Positions 44,816 through 55,012 of a DNA stretch of 64,000 nucleotides are shown one piece after another. The notes under the pieces were generated by a model that searched no databases, was not told where the DNA came from, and saw only the letters and a program-made list of their open reading frames with translations. Both the position numbers and the translations under genes were made by a program. Numbering within the stretch: position 1 is the first letter of the stretch; every line of letters begins with the position of its first letter. The DNA comes from Lysinibacillus xylanilyticus (GTDB lineage: Bacteria; Bacillota; Bacilli; Bacillales_A; Planococcaceae): the NCBI RefSeq assembly GCF_001708185.1, contig NZ_MDDN01000002.1:186001-250000 (forward strand), written 5' to 3'.

Positions 44816-47472
44816 ATGGATTTAACATAATCATACACAGAAAGTAGTGCTTCATCAAGTTTTGACGCTTCTTTTGCACCCGCCATCGCCATATCTGGAC
44901 GACCGCCACCTTTACCACCACATGCCTCTGCTACCATTTTTACGATATTTCCTGCATGGTAATTGCCACCAACTAAATCTTTCGTTACCCCAGCGCAAAG
45001 CATAACTTTGTCGCCATCGACAGCACCTAAAACAAGAACAGCTTTAGGCATTTTAACCTTCAAGTCATCCATCATTTGACGCAGTTGATTATTGTCCTTC
45101 GCCTCAACTTTAGTAGAAAGAACTGTTACATCACCAAAAGTCTGAGCAGCGTCTATAATAGCACCAGCTTGAGCATTAGCGATTTTTTGTGATAACGCCT
45201 CATTTTCACGTTGTAATTCTTTGTAGTCAGCTTGTAACGCATGTACTTTTGTCACAATATCTTTTGAATTTGCTTTTAATAAAGCTGCTGCATCGTTTAA
45301 TAAAGCTTCTTCTTCTTTTACTGCTTCATATGCAACTTTACCTGTAACAGCCTCGATACGACGAGTACCTGCACCGATACCACCTTCTGAAACAATTTTG
45401 AAGAAGCCAATTTCAGAAGAACGTTTTACGTGAAGACCACCACAAAGCTCAATAGAATAGTCACCAATTGAAACAACGCGAACAACATCGCCATATTTCT
45501 CACCGAATAATGCCATTGCCCCCATAGCTTTCGCTTCATCGATGCCTTTTTCTTCAATTACGACCTCTATATCATCCCACACTTTTTCATTTACGATACG
45601 TTCAATTTGTTGTAATTCCTCTTTTGTCACTTGGCCGAAATGAGAGAAGTCGAAACGTAAACGATCGGGTCCTACATATGAACCTGCTTGATTTACATGA
45701 TCGCCCAGCACGTCTTTTAATGCACGTTGCATGATATGTGTAGCTGTATGGTTTTTAATAATCAAATTACGTTCATCACGGTTCACTACTGCCTTCACCG
45801 CATCTTCAACATGCATTTCGCCAGATTCTACAAGTACTGTATGAAGGGGTTGACCATTAGGTGCTTTTTGTACATCTTTTACAATAGCAGTAAAGCTATC
45901 ATTTGAGATAACACCACTATCCGCAATTTGACCACCCATTTCAGCATAGAATGGTGTTTTAGCTAAAACAACTAGTGCTTCTTGACCTTCAGATGCTCCC
46001 TTTGATACTTGACCATTGACAATGATCGCCGCAATTTCTGTGTTTGTCGTCAATGTATCATAGCCTACAAATTCACTTGCAACAGTCAAGTTGGCTAGTA
46101 CTTCATTTTGTACTTGCATAGAATCTACATCTTGACGAGCTGCACGTGCACGTTCACGTTGTTCTTCCATCGCTACTTCAAAACCTTTATGATCTACCTT
46201 CATGCCTACTTCTTCTGCATACTCTTCTGTTAATTCAATTGGGAAACCGTAAGTATCATATAAACGGAATGCATCTGCACCTGGAATATAGTCATGTCCA
46301 GCTGCTTTTTGGGCTTCTACTACTTCGTTAAAGATTGCAAGACCTCCGTCTAATGTTTCATGGAAGCGAAGTTCTTCATTTTTAATAACACGTTGGATAA
46401 ATTCACATTTTTCCGTTACCTCTGGGTAGAAATCATTCATAATTTCACCAACAGTTGGTACTAATTCAAACATAAATGGCTTTTCAATGCCAATTTGTTT
46501 TGCATAACGCACAGCACGACGTAGTAAACGACGTAATACATAACCACGACCTTCATTTGAAGGAAGCGCGCCATCACCAATAGCAAACGCCACTGTACGG
46601 ATATGGTCCGCGATAACTTTAAATGGTGTATTAACATCTTCTTCTGAACCAAAGATTTCGCTTAACGCTACTTCACCTGGACGTTTGTACTTACGATTTG
46701 CAAACTGTTCGATTTTTTCAATAATAGGCATGAACAAATCAGTATCAAAGTTAGTTGGCACATTTTGAATAACTGATACGATACGCTCTAGACCCATACC
46801 TGTATCAATGTTTTGCTTTGGAAGTGGCGTATATGTGCCATCAGGATTATGATTGAATTGAGAGAACACTAAGTTCCAAATTTCAAGATAGCGTTCATTT
46901 TCACCACCTGGATACATTTCCGGATCATTTTCATCTGAACCGTATTCTTCCCCACGGTCATAGAAAATTTCCGAGTTAGGACCAGATGGACCTTCACCAA
47001 TATCCCAGAAGTTCCCCTCTAGTCGGATTAAACGTTCTTCAGGAATACCAATTTCGTTATGCCAAACATCATATGCTTCTTGATCTTCAGGATGGATAGT
47101 AATCGATAAAAGCTCTGGATCAAAGCCCATCCATTTTTTATCCGTTAAGAACTCCCAAGCGTAATGAATAGCTTCTTTTTTGAAGTAATCCCCAATTGAG
47201 AAGTTCCCTAACATTTCAAAGAACGTATGGTGACGAGCTGTTTTACCTACGTTTTCAATATCATTTGTACGAATTGATTTTTGAGCATTTGTAATGCGTG
47301 GATTTTCAGGAATAATACGACCATCAAAATATGGTTTAAGTGTCGCTACACCTGAGTTGATCCAAAGTAATGACGGGTCATTAATTGGCACAAGTGGTGC
47401 TGATGGTTCATGGTGATGACCTTTTTCTTTAAAGAATTCTAAATACATGCGGCGAATTTCTACTGCTTTCAT
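44812..47472 (-). CDS. alaS: Alanyl-tRNA synthetase
   Basis: 886 aa, full length. Class II catalytic domain at the N-terminus ([32 protein letters not shown]), then the editing domain with zinc ligands in [12 protein letters not shown] and ELCGGLHV, the oligomerisation coiled coil, and a C-Ala domain ending [17 protein letters not shown]. It charges tRNA-Ala. ATG 47472 follows GGGAGG. Expression is controlled by the T-box leader upstream. Confidence 0.98.
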   Translation of the reverse strand: MKAVEIRRMYLEFFKEKGHHHEPSAPLVPINDPSLLWINSGVATLKPYFDGRIIPENPRITNAQKSIRTNDIENVGKTARHHTFFEMLGNFSIGDYFKKEAIHYAWEFLTDKKWMGFDPELLSITIHPEDQEAYDVWHNEIGIPEERLIRLEGNFWDIGEGPSGPNSEIFYDRGEEYGSDENDPEMYPGGENERYLEIWNLVFSQFNHNPDGTYTPLPKQNIDTGMGLERIVSVIQNVPTNFDTDLFMPIIEKIEQFANRKYKRPGEVALSEIFGSEEDVNTPFKVIADHIRTVAFAIGDGALPSNEGRGYVLRRLLRRAVRYAKQIGIEKPFMFELVPTVGEIMNDFYPEVTEKCEFIQRVIKNEELRFHETLDGGLAIFNEVVEAQKAAGHDYIPGADAFRLYDTYGFPIELTEEYAEEVGMKVDHKGFEVAMEEQRERARAARQDVDSMQVQNEVLANLTVASEFVGYDTLTTNTEIAAIIVNGQVSKGASEGQEALVVLAKTPFYAEMGGQIADSGVISNDSFTAIVKDVQKAPNGQPLHTVLVESGEMHVEDAVKAVVNRDERNLIIKNHTATHIMQRALKDVLGDHVNQAGSYVGPDRLRFDFSHFGQVTKEELQQIERIVNEKVWDDIEVVIEEKGIDEAKAMGAMALFGEKYGDVVRVVSIGDYSIELCGGLHVKRSSEIGFFKIVSEGGIGAGTRRIEAVTGKVAYEAVKEEEALLNDAAALLKANSKDIVTKVHALQADYKELQRENEALSQKIANAQAGAIIDAAQTFGDVTVLSTKVEAKDNNQLRQMMDDLKVKMPKAVLVLGAVDGDKVMLCAGVTKDLVGGNYHAGNIVKMVAEACGGKGGGRPDMAMAGAKEASKLDEALLSVYDYVKSI

Positions 47473-47525
47473 ATGAAAAGTTCCTCCCTATATGTTTTGT
47501 AAAATTACGATATGAATCCACAAGT

Positions 47526-47720
47526 CAATTTCGCCTTGGCGTAATTACGTCCGGATTTTGAATTGTGCACGCACAATTCATTCCTTCGAAAATCCGTGAG
47601 GTCCGCCGGAGGCATTATCTTTATTCAGTAGGTGTTTGGTACACCCATTGAAAAGGAACCTCAACCGCATTGAATCTCCTCTCCTTCAGGAGTGAGAGTC
47701 ATTTGCTGAATGAAGATAAA
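47526..47720. repeat. Structured intergenic repeat, copy G, inside the alaS leader
   Basis: Palindrome CAATTTCGCC/GGCGTAATTA, then TTGAATTGTGC/GCACAATTCA, GTGAGGTCCGCCGGAGG and the end GCTGAATGAAGATAAA, closely matching copy A. It lies between the T-box terminator and the alaS ribosome binding site. Confidence 0.8.
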
Positions 47721-47966
47721 CAAAAAAAGCCCTCATCCCATAAAAGGGACGAGGACTTGTAATTGATCTCGCGGTACCACCCTAGTTGTAAGTAATAGTA
47801 TACTTACCTCTTTAGCACTTGTAACGTCAGTGAACGGCAGTGATTAACTGCACTCTGGAGTAGCTTTCTGAATTTGCTATTGTGAGGATTTTTTCAGCCT
47901 AGAAATCCCTTTCTTTTACACGCACAAATACGTACTTGTTCCATCATCGTTTTTTACTATTTTCTA
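47721..47966 (-). promoter_or_regulatory. T-box riboswitch for alaS
   Basis: The minus strand has the T-box core AGGGTGGTACCGCG (47770-47783), followed by the terminator AAGTCCTCGTCCC...GGGATGAGGGCTTTTTTT (47721-47757). The upstream 180 nt hold stem I, and a GCT in AGAAAGCTACTCC is a plausible Ala specifier. Uncharged tRNA-Ala would stabilise the antiterminator and switch alaS on. Confidence 0.92.
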
Positions 47967-47972
47967 ACGAGA

Positions 47973-48001
47973 ATTATAAAAAAAATATTTTCTTCTGTCA
48001 A
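47973..48001 (-). promoter_or_regulatory. Sigma-A promoter of alaS
   Basis: TTGACA (47996-48001) and TATAAT (47973-47978) on the minus strand, separated by exactly 17 nt: a consensus promoter just upstream of the T-box leader. Confidence 0.92.
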
Positions 48002-48016
48002 TTACCACTATAATTG

Positions 48017-48308
48017 CTAATCGCAACTAAGCAACCATTTTTTTGAAATAAACCTATATACCACAAGAAATACGACTAAAAAATAAACTAATGGTCATTG
48101 TCGCAATTAGAGAATCATGGTATGGCAATGGTACATTCATTCCGAAAAAGCTTGTAATCACTGATAATGGCAACATAATTGTTGAAATTACTGTTAATAG
48201 ATTACGAAAGGTGTGTTGATTAACCATTTTTATCCCTTCTAATTTAAGTGAGAAGGATTGAACAATACTGTAGTTATATGCATACAAATCAGCGCATGAC
48301 AAATCCAC
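48017..48308 (-). pseudogene. CorA-type ion transporter, C-terminal remnant
   Basis: The frame reads LLTVISTIMLPLSVITSFFG followed by MNVPLP, which is the first pore helix of CorA with its GMN signature. After MTIS the frame must shift in the T-rich run near 48080-48090 to continue as LVYFLVVFLVVYRFISKKWL, the second helix, ending at 48017. The large cytosolic domain (about 250 residues) is missing. It is therefore a relic of a CorA/MgtE-like Mg or divalent cation channel, with a fair ribosome binding site at an internal ATG (48227) that may still give a short peptide. Confidence 0.72.
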
Positions 48309-48377
48309 CGCATATGCAAAATAAAGAAACCGTCAAAAAAAGAATACTAACATTTTTAAACGATTTCTTTTTCAAAG

Positions 48378-49814
48378 CTAATTATCATTTTTTAAAAAGG
48401 TTTCCACTCTATTAACTAGTGATTCCCTATCATAAGTTTTATAAAGTACAGTTGCTACACGAACTGGGTCACCAAAGAAAAAGCGCTCATACAGTGTTTG
48501 TCTTGTACCAAAGCTACTCATCGTTAAATCCCAAGCTAAGCGGAATTTTTTGACGCGCGCCTCTCCACCCTCCTGAGAAGACTGTAAATAATGTTCAAGA
48601 TCACCATCATCCGCTGCAAATGCTTTTTCACTCGGAATAGACATTAACCCACTCGCACCAAGTAACTGAATTATTTCTGTGAAGGTCGGATATACTTTAG
48701 GGAAAATCTGAATAGCTACTAGTAATGTTGGATGATCAGGTCTGATAAAGCCAAAAACATCTTTTTTTGCCTCAATTTCAGACTTTAACAGTAAAGCCTT
48801 CATCGTTTCAAGTGACACAATAATATCAACAACTTTTTGCTGCACATGTTGGTAATCGCCGATACTGATTGTATCAACAATTGATTGTACAACACCTAAG
48901 ACAAATTCTGTTTTGGCAATTTGACGTGAAAGAACTTGATGTAAACCATATGTTTGAAATCCACTTACGTTCATAAAGTTATTGGCAACTTCTACATTCC
49001 CATAATAAAAAACGCGTTCCCACGGGACAACAACATTATCAAATACTACAATTGCATCCATTTCCTCGAAACGACTACTTAATGGATGGTCAAAAACTGA
49101 TTCGCCTCCAACAAATGACTGTCTACATAAAAACTTTAAACCTTTTGTATTACTTGGTATCGAGAAACCAAAGCCTTTTCCTTCATCATAGCCATTCGTT
49201 GATAAAACAAGGAGTTCATCTGTTATTCCTCCCTGCGTCGCAAGTAGTCTGGCCCCTTTAATTACTAATCCCTCATTTGTATTATCTACAATTTTAGCGG
49301 CAATTGTAACTTCGTCATCCTCAAAATAAAATCGGTTGCGATTTACTTGTGGCTCTATGAAAGTATGTGTCATTGTCAAATCATTCTCACGTGCATACTC
49401 ATAAAAATTCAGTAAATGGTTAGGAAAACAGTTTGGCTTATCTTTTAAAAAATCTGCTGCTGATGCTAAAGCCATTAATGTTGTATTCATGTAATCAGGA
49501 CATCTTCCCATAAAACCATGAGTAGATAATGCCCATTCCCGTGCTGCATTACGCCTTTTCACAAGATCTTCGACTGTTGCCACTTGAAGGAAAGACATAC
49601 CTACACGCTTATTGCTTGTTGGCGACACATATGTCATTTTCTCAAGCAATTCCGTTTCATTTTGTAAATCAAAAAGCCTTGCTTGACTCTTCATAACTCC
49701 CTTAAATGCTGGATGCTCCGACACCTTCCCTGTGACAACTTTCCCATCAATATAAATATACGTTTGTAAAGCGTCAATACGATCAATATATTGCTGCCCT
49801 GTAATTACTGGCAT
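48378..49814 (-). CDS. hpaB: 4-hydroxyphenylacetate 3-monooxygenase, oxygenase component
   Basis: 478 aa, HpaB/acyl-CoA dehydrogenase fold. It hydroxylates 4-hydroxyphenylacetate to homoprotocatechuate using FADH2 from a separate reductase (HpaC, not in the window). Typical segments: ITGQQYIDRID, RCPDYMNTTLMAL, TFIEPQVNRNRFYFE and FDNVVVPWERVFYYGN. ATG 49814 follows AGGGGTGA. It stands alone between alaS and recD2, far from the aldolase-dehydrogenase cluster at the left edge. It may feed the same pathway. Confidence 0.92.
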   Translation of the reverse strand: MPVITGQQYIDRIDALQTYIYIDGKVVTGKVSEHPAFKGVMKSQARLFDLQNETELLEKMTYVSPTSNKRVGMSFLQVATVEDLVKRRNAAREWALSTHGFMGRCPDYMNTTLMALASAADFLKDKPNCFPNHLLNFYEYARENDLTMTHTFIEPQVNRNRFYFEDDEVTIAAKIVDNTNEGLVIKGARLLATQGGITDELLVLSTNGYDEGKGFGFSIPSNTKGLKFLCRQSFVGGESVFDHPLSSRFEEMDAIVVFDNVVVPWERVFYYGNVEVANNFMNVSGFQTYGLHQVLSRQIAKTEFVLGVVQSIVDTISIGDYQHVQQKVVDIIVSLETMKALLLKSEIEAKKDVFGFIRPDHPTLLVAIQIFPKVYPTFTEIIQLLGASGLMSIPSEKAFAADDGDLEHYLQSSQEGGEARVKKFRLAWDLTMSSFGTRQTLYERFFFGDPVRVATVLYKTYDRESLVNRVETFLKNDN

Positions 49815-50158
49815 GAAAGTCACCCCTAAACGTTACAAATGTTATACTCATTTAGTATATGAAATTGCCTAATATTAGGTTCCTCCGCAGACAACTGTAC
49901 TATATTAAATCATCGATTTCACCAAACTGTACTACTTTGCAAATACAGATAGAAACCCTCCTTCATTGCACGATTTTTCAGTTATTTTAGATAAAAACGC
50001 TTTCAATTAGCACTTTTCTAACGAGTTCAATTTTATGTCACATTCATAAAAAAGCCTTCTTCGACTAGTACAGAATTGCTAGATTTTTCATATAAGTAGG
50101 TGTAAGATAGCTTCGTAACCAAAACAAGTACATCTTTTTATTAAAGGAGAACATATAT

Positions 50159-50347
50159 ATGAATCATCAAATCATCTCGTACGTAGCGAAAATGGAAGCT
50201 GCTTTAATGAGTAAAATGGAAGATCATACTGAAGAAAATCTTTTATTTTCTATTGCTTCAGAAATGATTGCCAAAGAAAAAGATCAATTTAAAAATGTTT
50301 GCCAAGCATATGAAGTCGTTAAACATCACCTAGTTGGCATCCACTAA
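50159..50347 (+). CDS. Small hypothetical protein, 62 aa
   Basis: MNHQIISYVAKMEAALMSKM, helical and charged, with no membrane segment. ATG 50159 has AAAGGAGA 9 nt upstream and the gene ends in a strong terminator. I do not recognise the family. It lies opposite the polysaccharide deacetylase gene. Confidence 0.72.
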   Translation: MNHQIISYVAKMEAALMSKMEDHTEENLLFSIASEMIAKEKDQFKNVCQAYEVVKHHLVGIH

Positions 50348-50369
50348 TCAAAATAGGTATAATCAAAAC

Positions 50370-50401
50370 AAAACCCGATCAATTCAAATTGATCGGGTTT
50401 T
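50370..50401. terminator. Bidirectional terminator, 15-bp perfect stem
   Basis: AAAACCCGATCAATT pairs with AATTGATCGGGTTTT around CA. It serves both the 62-aa gene and the deacetylase gene. Confidence 0.92.
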
Positions 50402-50406
50402 GTCTT

Positions 50407-52131
50407 TTATTGCGCATATGGTAGAACCATCTTTTGGAATTGCTCAAATGTTGTTGTTTGATTACTGGACAAGCGTTTAATTTGATACACATCATCGTAC
50501 GGATTGTTGTAGCCAAGCGCTGTTGAAAACGCCATTGTGAATCCCGCTTCCTTTACCGCATTTATGATGTTGGCATTATATTGCCCAAACGGATAAGCAA
50601 AAGCCTTTGCCTCAGGAATATATAATAAACTGCGCTGTAAATCCTGAGCAACCTCATGATATGGAATCAGGAGCATTTTGCCTTTATTCCCCACTAAATC
50701 GTGTAAATTGTAAGTGTGTGATCCATACGTATAGACATCTTGCATATTTGTCATATCCTGACGTGAAAGTGACTGTAAATCATTATAATTAAATATTTGG
50801 TCATCTTTAGAATTTTCATTGCGGTACGTAATTAAAAACTGTGTAGCTTTAAAGCCATTTTCTTTGAGCACCGGATATGCATATTCACGTGTCGATAATA
50901 AACCATCATCAAAAGTCAAAACAATTGAATACGCAGGCAATGTAATTTCATCGCGCATGAAACGTAATAATTCGTCCGCACTAACAGTTTCATAGTTCAT
51001 ACTTTTCAAAAACTGCATTTCTTTCGTAAATTGAACATCTGTCATTGTAGTACTTACATTTTTAAAACGTCCAAGCTCATCCTCTTTTAGAAAATGATGA
51101 TACATCATTACTGGGACACCGCGATCTAGCGCTACTTTAGAGCTATGGATATATCCTTCACGGCCACCAAGCACCGTTACGTACCAACTACCTTCTTTGC
51201 GTAAAATCGGATAACGGCGATTTAAATCTAGCTTGGCAAATGGCTTTAACGGTTTTGCTGTGTAATCATAAATCTCACTGTTCGCAGAAATAGGGATAAG
51301 ATACTCATTTTTCATGGCATTGTCCTTACCCATATTTTTATAAGCAGGAGTATTTATAAATTTCACTTTTGATTTTTCTGCATAAATATAGGATTTCCCC
51401 CAACGAACTTTTACATATGTTGGATCTTGTGCATCTACAACCTCTAGCTGTTGCCCTTTCAACAACGTAGCAATAGCCATTGGTTTTTCACGGCGGAAAT
51501 CATAAAGAGTTACGTTTTCTAAAGCTTCGATGTAACCGTTTTGCTTACTAGGTGGCGGGGTTGGTTTTTCAGTAGGATTTGTAGGATTTGTAGGATTTGT
51601 AGGCTTTTCGGGCTTTGTATTTATTGGATCCTGGCCTTTTTCTTCTTTAACAAATTTACTATGTACAAATCCTAATCGTCCATTTACAGTAATACCGTAC
51701 CAATTCCCCATTCTACTATAAATAGGAAAACGCACGCCTTCTGCCAATGTTGCAAATTGTACTAGCTCATCACCTGTATTATCATAAATTGGTGCATCAC
51801 TTGTAGCGACAATATAATCCTTTATCTTTACAGTTGTTGGGACTGTATTTTTATAAGTTGTTACTGGTACAACCGTTGTGTAACGTTTATCAACATAACC
51901 GTAATAACCACCCCAACGAATTTGCCACCAATTTGCTCCGTAATCTTTTGTTACTTCAAAAGTTTGCTCTGCTGATAATGTTCCCACCGGTACTAGTGAG
52001 CCTGAACGATTATCAAAGACAGTTGCTTCCTCATTCACTTGGATGACGGTATTTTTTGCATATGCTTTTTCTGCAAAAGGTAATAGCATCATGAATAGAA
52101 GCAATAATAATATGCGTTTCAATATATTCAC
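50407..52131 (-). CDS. Secreted polysaccharide deacetylase with SH3b domains
   Basis: 574 aa. The signal peptide is residues 1-25 (MNILKRILLLLLFMMLLPFA...). Two SH3b-like domains (about 30-160) bind the wall, a Pro/Thr linker (KPTNPTNPTNPTEKPTPPPS) follows, then another SH3b pair and a C-terminal NodB deacetylase domain. Its active site shows VPVMMYHHF, VLTFDDGLLS (metal Asp) and SHTYNLHDL (metal His pair). It probably removes acetyl groups from peptidoglycan or another glycan. Confidence 0.93.
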   Translation of the reverse strand: MNILKRILLLLLFMMLLPFAEKAYAKNTVIQVNEEATVFDNRSGSLVPVGTLSAEQTFEVTKDYGANWWQIRWGGYYGYVDKRYTTVVPVTTYKNTVPTTVKIKDYIVATSDAPIYDNTGDELVQFATLAEGVRFPIYSRMGNWYGITVNGRLGFVHSKFVKEEKGQDPINTKPEKPTNPTNPTNPTEKPTPPPSKQNGYIEALENVTLYDFRREKPMAIATLLKGQQLEVVDAQDPTYVKVRWGKSYIYAEKSKVKFINTPAYKNMGKDNAMKNEYLIPISANSEIYDYTAKPLKPFAKLDLNRRYPILRKEGSWYVTVLGGREGYIHSSKVALDRGVPVMMYHHFLKEDELGRFKNVSTTMTDVQFTKEMQFLKSMNYETVSADELLRFMRDEITLPAYSIVLTFDDGLLSTREYAYPVLKENGFKATQFLITYRNENSKDDQIFNYNDLQSLSRQDMTNMQDVYTYGSHTYNLHDLVGNKGKMLLIPYHEVAQDLQRSLLYIPEAKAFAYPFGQYNANIINAVKEAGFTMAFSTALGYNNPYDDVYQIKRLSSNQTTTFEQFQKMVLPYAQ

Positions 52132-52154
52132 CTCATAAAAATTTTCATCACCAT

Positions 52155-54587
52155 TTACTCATCTAAATAATCATACGGCGAGATACCATCCATTCCAATT
52201 AATGGATGGATATATGGTTCCGTTTCGACCGTTAGTTTACTGTCAATGGATGGTTTTTCTTTCTGTAAATCGTCTTTCAAAGGAATCGTTTCTTCTTCCG
52301 CAACTTCCTCTGCTATATTCATTGGATTGAGTCTTGCACGTAAGGACGTAAAGCGCTGTAAATCATCCGTACGTTGTAAGCCATCTGCTAGCACATCTGA
52401 CTCACCACATAAAATCAAGAAATTTTTTGCACGCGTAATACCTGTATATAATAAATTACGACGCAACATTTTAGAATAGCCTCGTACAACTGGCATAATA
52501 ACTGTTTGGAACTCAGAGCCTTGCGATTTATGAATAGAGCAACAATAAGCAAGTGTCAATTGATTGAGATCACTACGCTGATAAGTTACTTCTATACCAT
52601 CGAATGACACAACAAGCAAATCTTGTTTCTCAATTGTTTCCTTCGCCTTGATAATACTGATGACTTCACCCATATCACCATTAAAAACATTGCTTTCAGG
52701 TTGATTGACAAGTTGTAAGACTTTATCCTTTATGCGATATGTGACATCACCAAAGACAAGCTCTTTTCTAGTACCAGTATCGTTTGGATTAATTAGCTCC
52801 TGAATCATTTTATTTAAATTGTCAATTCCTGCTGGACCTTTGTACATTGGTGCTAACACTTGGATATTACGAATTTCTTGACCTTTCGCAACCGCACTTT
52901 TCACAACCTGTGTAACAACGCTTGCTACTTGATCTGAGGAGGCTTTAATAAATGAACGGTCAGTGGTTTTTACAGTTAAATCATTAGTGATCTGACCACG
53001 TTTAATTTGATGAGCAAGTTCAATAATTGTTGAGCCCTCTGCTTGTCGATAAACCTCTGTTAATTCCACAGTAGGTATTTGCTTGGAAGCTAACAAATCC
53101 TTTAATACCTGCCCTGGACCTACTGGTGGGAGCTGATCCTGATCACCAACAAATACAACTTGCACATCCTCATGCAAGGATTTTAATAATTGATGCGCGA
53201 GCCAAGTATCGACCATCGACATTTCATCTACAATAATGAGTTTCCCTGTAACTTCACGTTCAGTTTCTTCCTCTTTCTCCTGACCAGTAAAGCCTAGCAG
53301 TCGATGAATTGTCATTGCTGGAAGTTCTGTTGATTCCGATAAACGCTTGGCAGCACGTCCTGTTGGAGCACATAAAATAATCGGAAATGGCTCTTCTTTT
53401 TGTGCGTATTCCTTCGGGTTTAATGATAGTCCGTGTAACTTTGCATACACTTCTACTACACCCCGAACAACAGTTGTTTTACCAGTACCAGGACCACCAG
53501 TTAAAATCATAACAGCTGAGTTTAAAGCTTGCTCAATAGCATTCGCTTGTGTTTCAGCATATGTGACATTGAGCATTTCTTCTGTTTCGCCAATCGCTTT
53601 ACGTATTTCGTCTTTGCTAAAATGTTCAGCTTTATTGTTACGTTCGATTAAAGCTAATATTTTTGATGCAATTCCGACTTCTGAGAAATATAGAGATGGT
53701 AAATATAATCTCGTCTCTTCCCCACAAATTTTACTTTCCTCACGCAATTCGATGCAAGCTTTAGAAATGGTCTCAAAAGGAATTTCTTCTCGTTGGCTTT
53801 GCTCAAGAATATCTTTTACTAGCGGTAAAACATGTTCTGCATCTAAATACACATGCCCGTCCGATAAAGCTGCTGTATTTAGAGTATGTAAAATCGCCGC
53901 TTTAATACGGTCTGGATGATTGCCAGTAATCCCTAATTTTGCACCTAGCTCGTCGGCACGAAAGAAACCCACACCCTCTACATCTTCAATAAGGCGGTAT
54001 GGATTTTCAGTTAATAATTCAACTGCCTCTGTTCGATATGTTTGGTAAATTTTCATGCCGAGCTGTGGTCCGAAACCCCATTCATTAAGTTGAATCATCA
54101 CTCGTTCTAAGCCTAGATTTTGTTCAATTGTACGATGGATAACCTCTTTTTTTTCAGCAGATAGTCGAGGTACAGCATCAAGCGCATTTGGATCCTCTAA
54201 AATAAGACGTAACGCATTCGCCCCGAGTTTCTCTACGATTGTTTCAGCAGTTTTTTTTCCTATCCCAACAAACAAATCACTCGATAAGTAATGAATAATC
54301 CCTTGCTCTGTTGCCGGCACTTCTTTTGTAAACGTCTCAATTTGAAATTGCACACCATATTTTGGATGTTGTTTCATTATACCTGTAAAACGATATTGTT
54401 CATCCATTTGTAACGGCGGAAAATATCCAACAACAATTATTTCCTTATCCTCATACTGTAAGTTGGTCTCTTGAATTTTCACACGAACTATCGAATACAT
54501 ATTTTGTGCATTATGAAAGATAGAGACGATTGGACGTCCGAGTATAAAAAATTTATTTAGTTCAAATAAATCAAGATTCTCTGCCAT
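52155..54587 (-). CDS. recD2: ATP-dependent 5'-3' DNA helicase RecD2
   Basis: 810 aa SF1B helicase (YrrC). A long N-terminal domain with helix-hairpin-helix repeats (GIGKKTAETIVEKLG, VEGVGFFRADELGAKLG) is typical of RecD2 and absent from RecD. Helicase motifs: GGPGTGKTT (I), VDEMSMVD (II), GDQDQLPPVG (III), and YCCSIHKSQGSEF (V), ending YTGITRAKNFLILCGE (VI). It acts in replication-fork and mismatch repair. It lies between alaS and yrrB. Confidence 0.97.
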   Translation of the reverse strand: MAENLDLFELNKFFILGRPIVSIFHNAQNMYSIVRVKIQETNLQYEDKEIIVVGYFPPLQMDEQYRFTGIMKQHPKYGVQFQIETFTKEVPATEQGIIHYLSSDLFVGIGKKTAETIVEKLGANALRLILEDPNALDAVPRLSAEKKEVIHRTIEQNLGLERVMIQLNEWGFGPQLGMKIYQTYRTEAVELLTENPYRLIEDVEGVGFFRADELGAKLGITGNHPDRIKAAILHTLNTAALSDGHVYLDAEHVLPLVKDILEQSQREEIPFETISKACIELREESKICGEETRLYLPSLYFSEVGIASKILALIERNNKAEHFSKDEIRKAIGETEEMLNVTYAETQANAIEQALNSAVMILTGGPGTGKTTVVRGVVEVYAKLHGLSLNPKEYAQKEEPFPIILCAPTGRAAKRLSESTELPAMTIHRLLGFTGQEKEEETEREVTGKLIIVDEMSMVDTWLAHQLLKSLHEDVQVVFVGDQDQLPPVGPGQVLKDLLASKQIPTVELTEVYRQAEGSTIIELAHQIKRGQITNDLTVKTTDRSFIKASSDQVASVVTQVVKSAVAKGQEIRNIQVLAPMYKGPAGIDNLNKMIQELINPNDTGTRKELVFGDVTYRIKDKVLQLVNQPESNVFNGDMGEVISIIKAKETIEKQDLLVVSFDGIEVTYQRSDLNQLTLAYCCSIHKSQGSEFQTVIMPVVRGYSKMLRRNLLYTGITRAKNFLILCGESDVLADGLQRTDDLQRFTSLRARLNPMNIAEEVAEEETIPLKDDLQKEKPSIDSKLTVETEPYIHPLIGMDGISPYDYLDE

Positions 54588-54682
54588 TTGCGATTCGTCC
54601 TTTCGTGTTCATTTCAATCATTATATTTTACCACAGCATAATGAGAAAAATCGTGTAAAAAGACAATTCACTATATTTAAAT

Positions 54683-54925
54683 CAATAATGCCTCGGCATA
54701 ATTGCGTACCGGGAACTCCTTTCCGATTCCGTGACATCTGGCAAAGGCTTTAGACCAACAAATGCTTTTTGTGCGAAAGCGCAGTGCCACCGTAGCGGCA
54801 GCGGCAGATGTTTTTTGTACCGAAAGCGTAGCGACAGGTACAGATGTTTGGTTATTCGATGAAGAAGCGGCAGACTTCTATTAGCTGGCATTTTGCATTA
54901 GCTATCAGAATATTCGCTGAATGAA
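54683..54925. repeat. Structured intergenic repeat (palindrome family), copy H
   Basis: Palindrome CAATAATGCC/GGCATAATTG (54683-54704), GTGACATCTGGCAAAGG, units TTTTTGTGCGAAAGCG and GTACCGAAAGCGTAGCGACA, and the end CGCTGAATGAA. It precedes hisA. Confidence 0.75.
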
Positions 54926-55012
54926 TTCAACATTATTTTGACAAATGACATTTCGCCGCTATTATCAGCCTTTCCATGCTATGATATAGATAATTTGTTG
55001 CACGGAAGGATA

